A stretch of DNA of 64,000 nt from Chitinivorax tropicus. Lineage in GTDB: Bacteria; Pseudomonadota; Gammaproteobacteria; Burkholderiales; SCOH01. Made by a program: the position numbers and the translations under genes. The stretch lies in NCBI RefSeq assembly GCF_014202905.1, contig NZ_JACHHY010000007.1:81018-145017 (forward strand), written 5' to 3'. Positions 63,501 to 64,000 of this stretch are shown piece after piece. The notes beneath the pieces are model-generated. The model was not told the DNA's origin and did no database searches. It saw nothing but the letters and a program-made list of their open reading frames with translations. Every line of letters starts with the position of its first letter. Position 1 is the stretch's first letter.

Positions 63501-64000
63501 TCGATCGAGGTAACGGAGAAGGTTTCCAGCTTGGTATCCGTCGCGGTCAAATCCTGCACCTGAGCACTGGCATTGTCGAGGGCATAGCTCCACTTACCGG
63601 TGGCATCCAAGGTGAGGGTGCCGTACTGGCCGGTGAGGGTGGCGGGCTGGAAGGCGGCCTGCCCGGCATCGGGATCGGTGAGCGTAAGCTGACCGGTGCT
63701 GAGCAGGGTGGTGTCCTCGGTCACGCTGCCATGGTCGGTGCCACTGATGATGGCCCCATCGTCGAGGCCTGTGACCGTGATGGTGACAGTGGTGGTCGAG
63801 CCATCGGACAAGGCGACGGTGAAGGTTTCGAGCTGACTGTCCCCGGTCTTGAGGGCCTGCACTGCAGGCTGGGCATTGTCCAGGGTGTAGTGCCAAGCAC
63901 CACTGGCATCGACGCTGAATTGGCCATAGCTGCCGCTCTGCTGGCTGGCGACGAAGCGGACGCCGAGGGTGGTGGTGGTGAGGGTGCCGCTGTCACTGAG
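60518..64000 (-). CDS. Large VCBS/LamG/RTX adhesin, C-terminal part
   Basis: The frame is open to the right edge, giving 1160 residues of a much larger surface protein. From the edge inward come about five VCBS/cadherin-like repeats of ~100 residues, such as GTLTLDATGKWSYALDN and GVLKNDSDLDGEPLTVTGI. A variant repeat ends with VSVDDGTTTSRIATTTI. Then come a LamG-type domain (HWTFDEGSG to LNGALDDVRIYDRTLT), RTX nonapeptides (GGAGDDTVAGGGGDDRLLGG) and a type I secretion tail. It is the expected LapG/LapD-controlled adhesin. Its N-terminal LapG site and transporter genes are outside the window. Confidence 0.93.
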   Translation of the reverse strand, partial: LSDSGTLTTTTLGVRFVASQQSGSYGQFSVDASGAWHYTLDNAQPAVQALKTGDSQLETFTVALSDGSTTTVTITVTGLDDGAIISGTDHGSVTEDTTLLSTGQLTLTDPDAGQAAFQPATLTGQYGTLTLDATGKWSYALDNASAQVQDLTATDTKLETFSVTSIDGTQHAISVQVKGTEDTNSIGNGAVQEDVKLSHSGTLTSTNPSATFVANTVNSNYGTFTVDATGKWTYDLHNDDAAVQALKAGQRKIETFVVNLSNHTSTVVSVDVLGSNDAPTLVADTNQINEDFTLSVTAANGVLKNDSDLDGEPLTVTGIASGNTAGTVGKALVGQFGTLTIKADGSYIYKAGAAAQALSVGMQVKDVFTYTAIDGQGGAKTTTLTITVTGLNDAPVAEVDEIQITEDSTVIKDKFNGVLKNDRDVEGDTLTVTGVRFENTTGKLGTPLAGEYGSLILNADGSYTYTPNANAQALNSNDVGVERFTYTISDGKGGTATQSLNIIIIGEADAPVLDLDANDSTAAGSGFVTTFYEKQGGIPIADIDARITDVDSAKLAGATITLANAQVGDELLVGTLPTGITATLTSTEVRLKGVGTLADYTQAIKAIMFNNGNASLSDTPRQIHVSVDDGTTTSRIATTTINVAHKVDLAVKDVGHWTFDEGSGATTRNVYDRTPKIGHITDNPGGPAAATAFTTGRDGTTAIQFNGRNGGSRDGGYVALDKSVTDPLRGDGAGGGSASLTFWIKTTQIGASFDWNAPSVIGTEGRGQRSDIQWGWLDNTGKICFGIGDLAGIRSTTAINDGQWHHVAITHDFTSGATAVWVDGAMSNTGNIAPRAILSNSFLGFGVTADSSAAHRYLNGALDDVRIYDRTLTADQIKAIFAVENNLLSQHLVLDNDGGPVRFAVTAEDHTSVTISGIPAGTQLTDGLNTKTITNAGEIVDITGWDFNQLALTGLGNQSAMLAVTATGKATGDTQIHMINIASSANIVMGTDDANTLTGTSNADYLSGGAGDDTVAGGGGDDRLLGGRGNDILTGGLGADVFKWSLTDAGTPSAPARDTLTDFSVSTAVDSNDKLDLRDLLQGENHLPGAGNLGHYLHFEKSGGDTILHVNHSGAFSTGFSAAKDTQVITFQGIDLTAGGTSTDAQIIQDLLNKGKLITD

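Noticed and set aside
1..64000. Prophage, integrative element or insertion sequence
   Set aside because: No integrase, transposase or paired terminal repeats are visible; the disrupted patch at 56.5-60.3 kb has no mobility gene.

Overview
The window looks like a chromosomal segment of a Gram-negative betaproteobacterium. The gene orders gpmI-envC-ctpA, grxC-trxC-secB-gpsA, the aa3 oxidase cluster and bioB-F-H-C-D all fit that class. Placement near Neisseriales/Chitinivorax-like bacteria is inferred from gene content and protein style only. There is no rRNA, tRNA, CRISPR array or intact insertion sequence that I can recognise.

Left part (1-16 kb): the tail of a solute-binding protein, a glycine-zipper lipoprotein and a PfkB sugar kinase, a PilZ protein, and the leftward operon gpmI-envC-ctpA (glycolysis and cell separation). 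An ArsR regulator follows behind a perfect palindrome. Next comes the rightward run grxC, trxC, secB, SH3 protein, gpsA (redox, export, lipid precursor), then trmL with a DUF481 protein, an HD hydrolase, comF, several small membrane proteins and one orphan gene.

16-31 kb: two biosynthetic blocks. The biotin block is bioB, bioF, an unknown exported protein, bioH, bioC and bioD. The respiratory block holds coxB (with fused cytochrome c), coxA, a 31-residue assembly peptide, ctaG, a DUF2970 protein, coxC, surf1, a CxxxC membrane protein, ctaA, ctaB and sco. Together it supplies the subunits, heme A and copper insertion for an aa3-type oxidase. A cold-shock gene and trhP (yegQ) follow.

33-40 kb: a GlrK-QseG-GlrR type sigma-54 two-component operon, two unknown proteins, a second ArsR with arsenic-type cysteines, proB, a DUF3617 protein and a TusA-like protein.

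40-51.5 kb: a leftward signalling block. It has a 1228-residue hybrid kinase, a CheB-CheR fusion and a REC-kinase. After a flavoprotein and a 588-bp gene-free stretch comes a truncated kinase ATPase fragment translationally coupled to a REC-DUF3369-GGDEF-EAL phosphodiesterase.

51.5-64 kb: a Lap-type biofilm adhesin module. It has a TolC-like outer-membrane channel with an NTF2-like tail, the LapG protease, the LapD c-di-GMP receptor and, at the right edge, the C-terminal 1160 residues of a VCBS/LamG/RTX adhesin. Between lapD and the adhesin lies a patch of accessory-looking DNA. It holds a start-less open frame, a glycosyltransferase with a doubtful start codon, two unknown genes and the last ~80 codons of an HlyD adaptor. 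This suggests that a former secretion operon was disrupted there. The c-di-GMP phosphodiesterase at 40.4-42.6 kb and LapD could act on the same pathway, which is inference.
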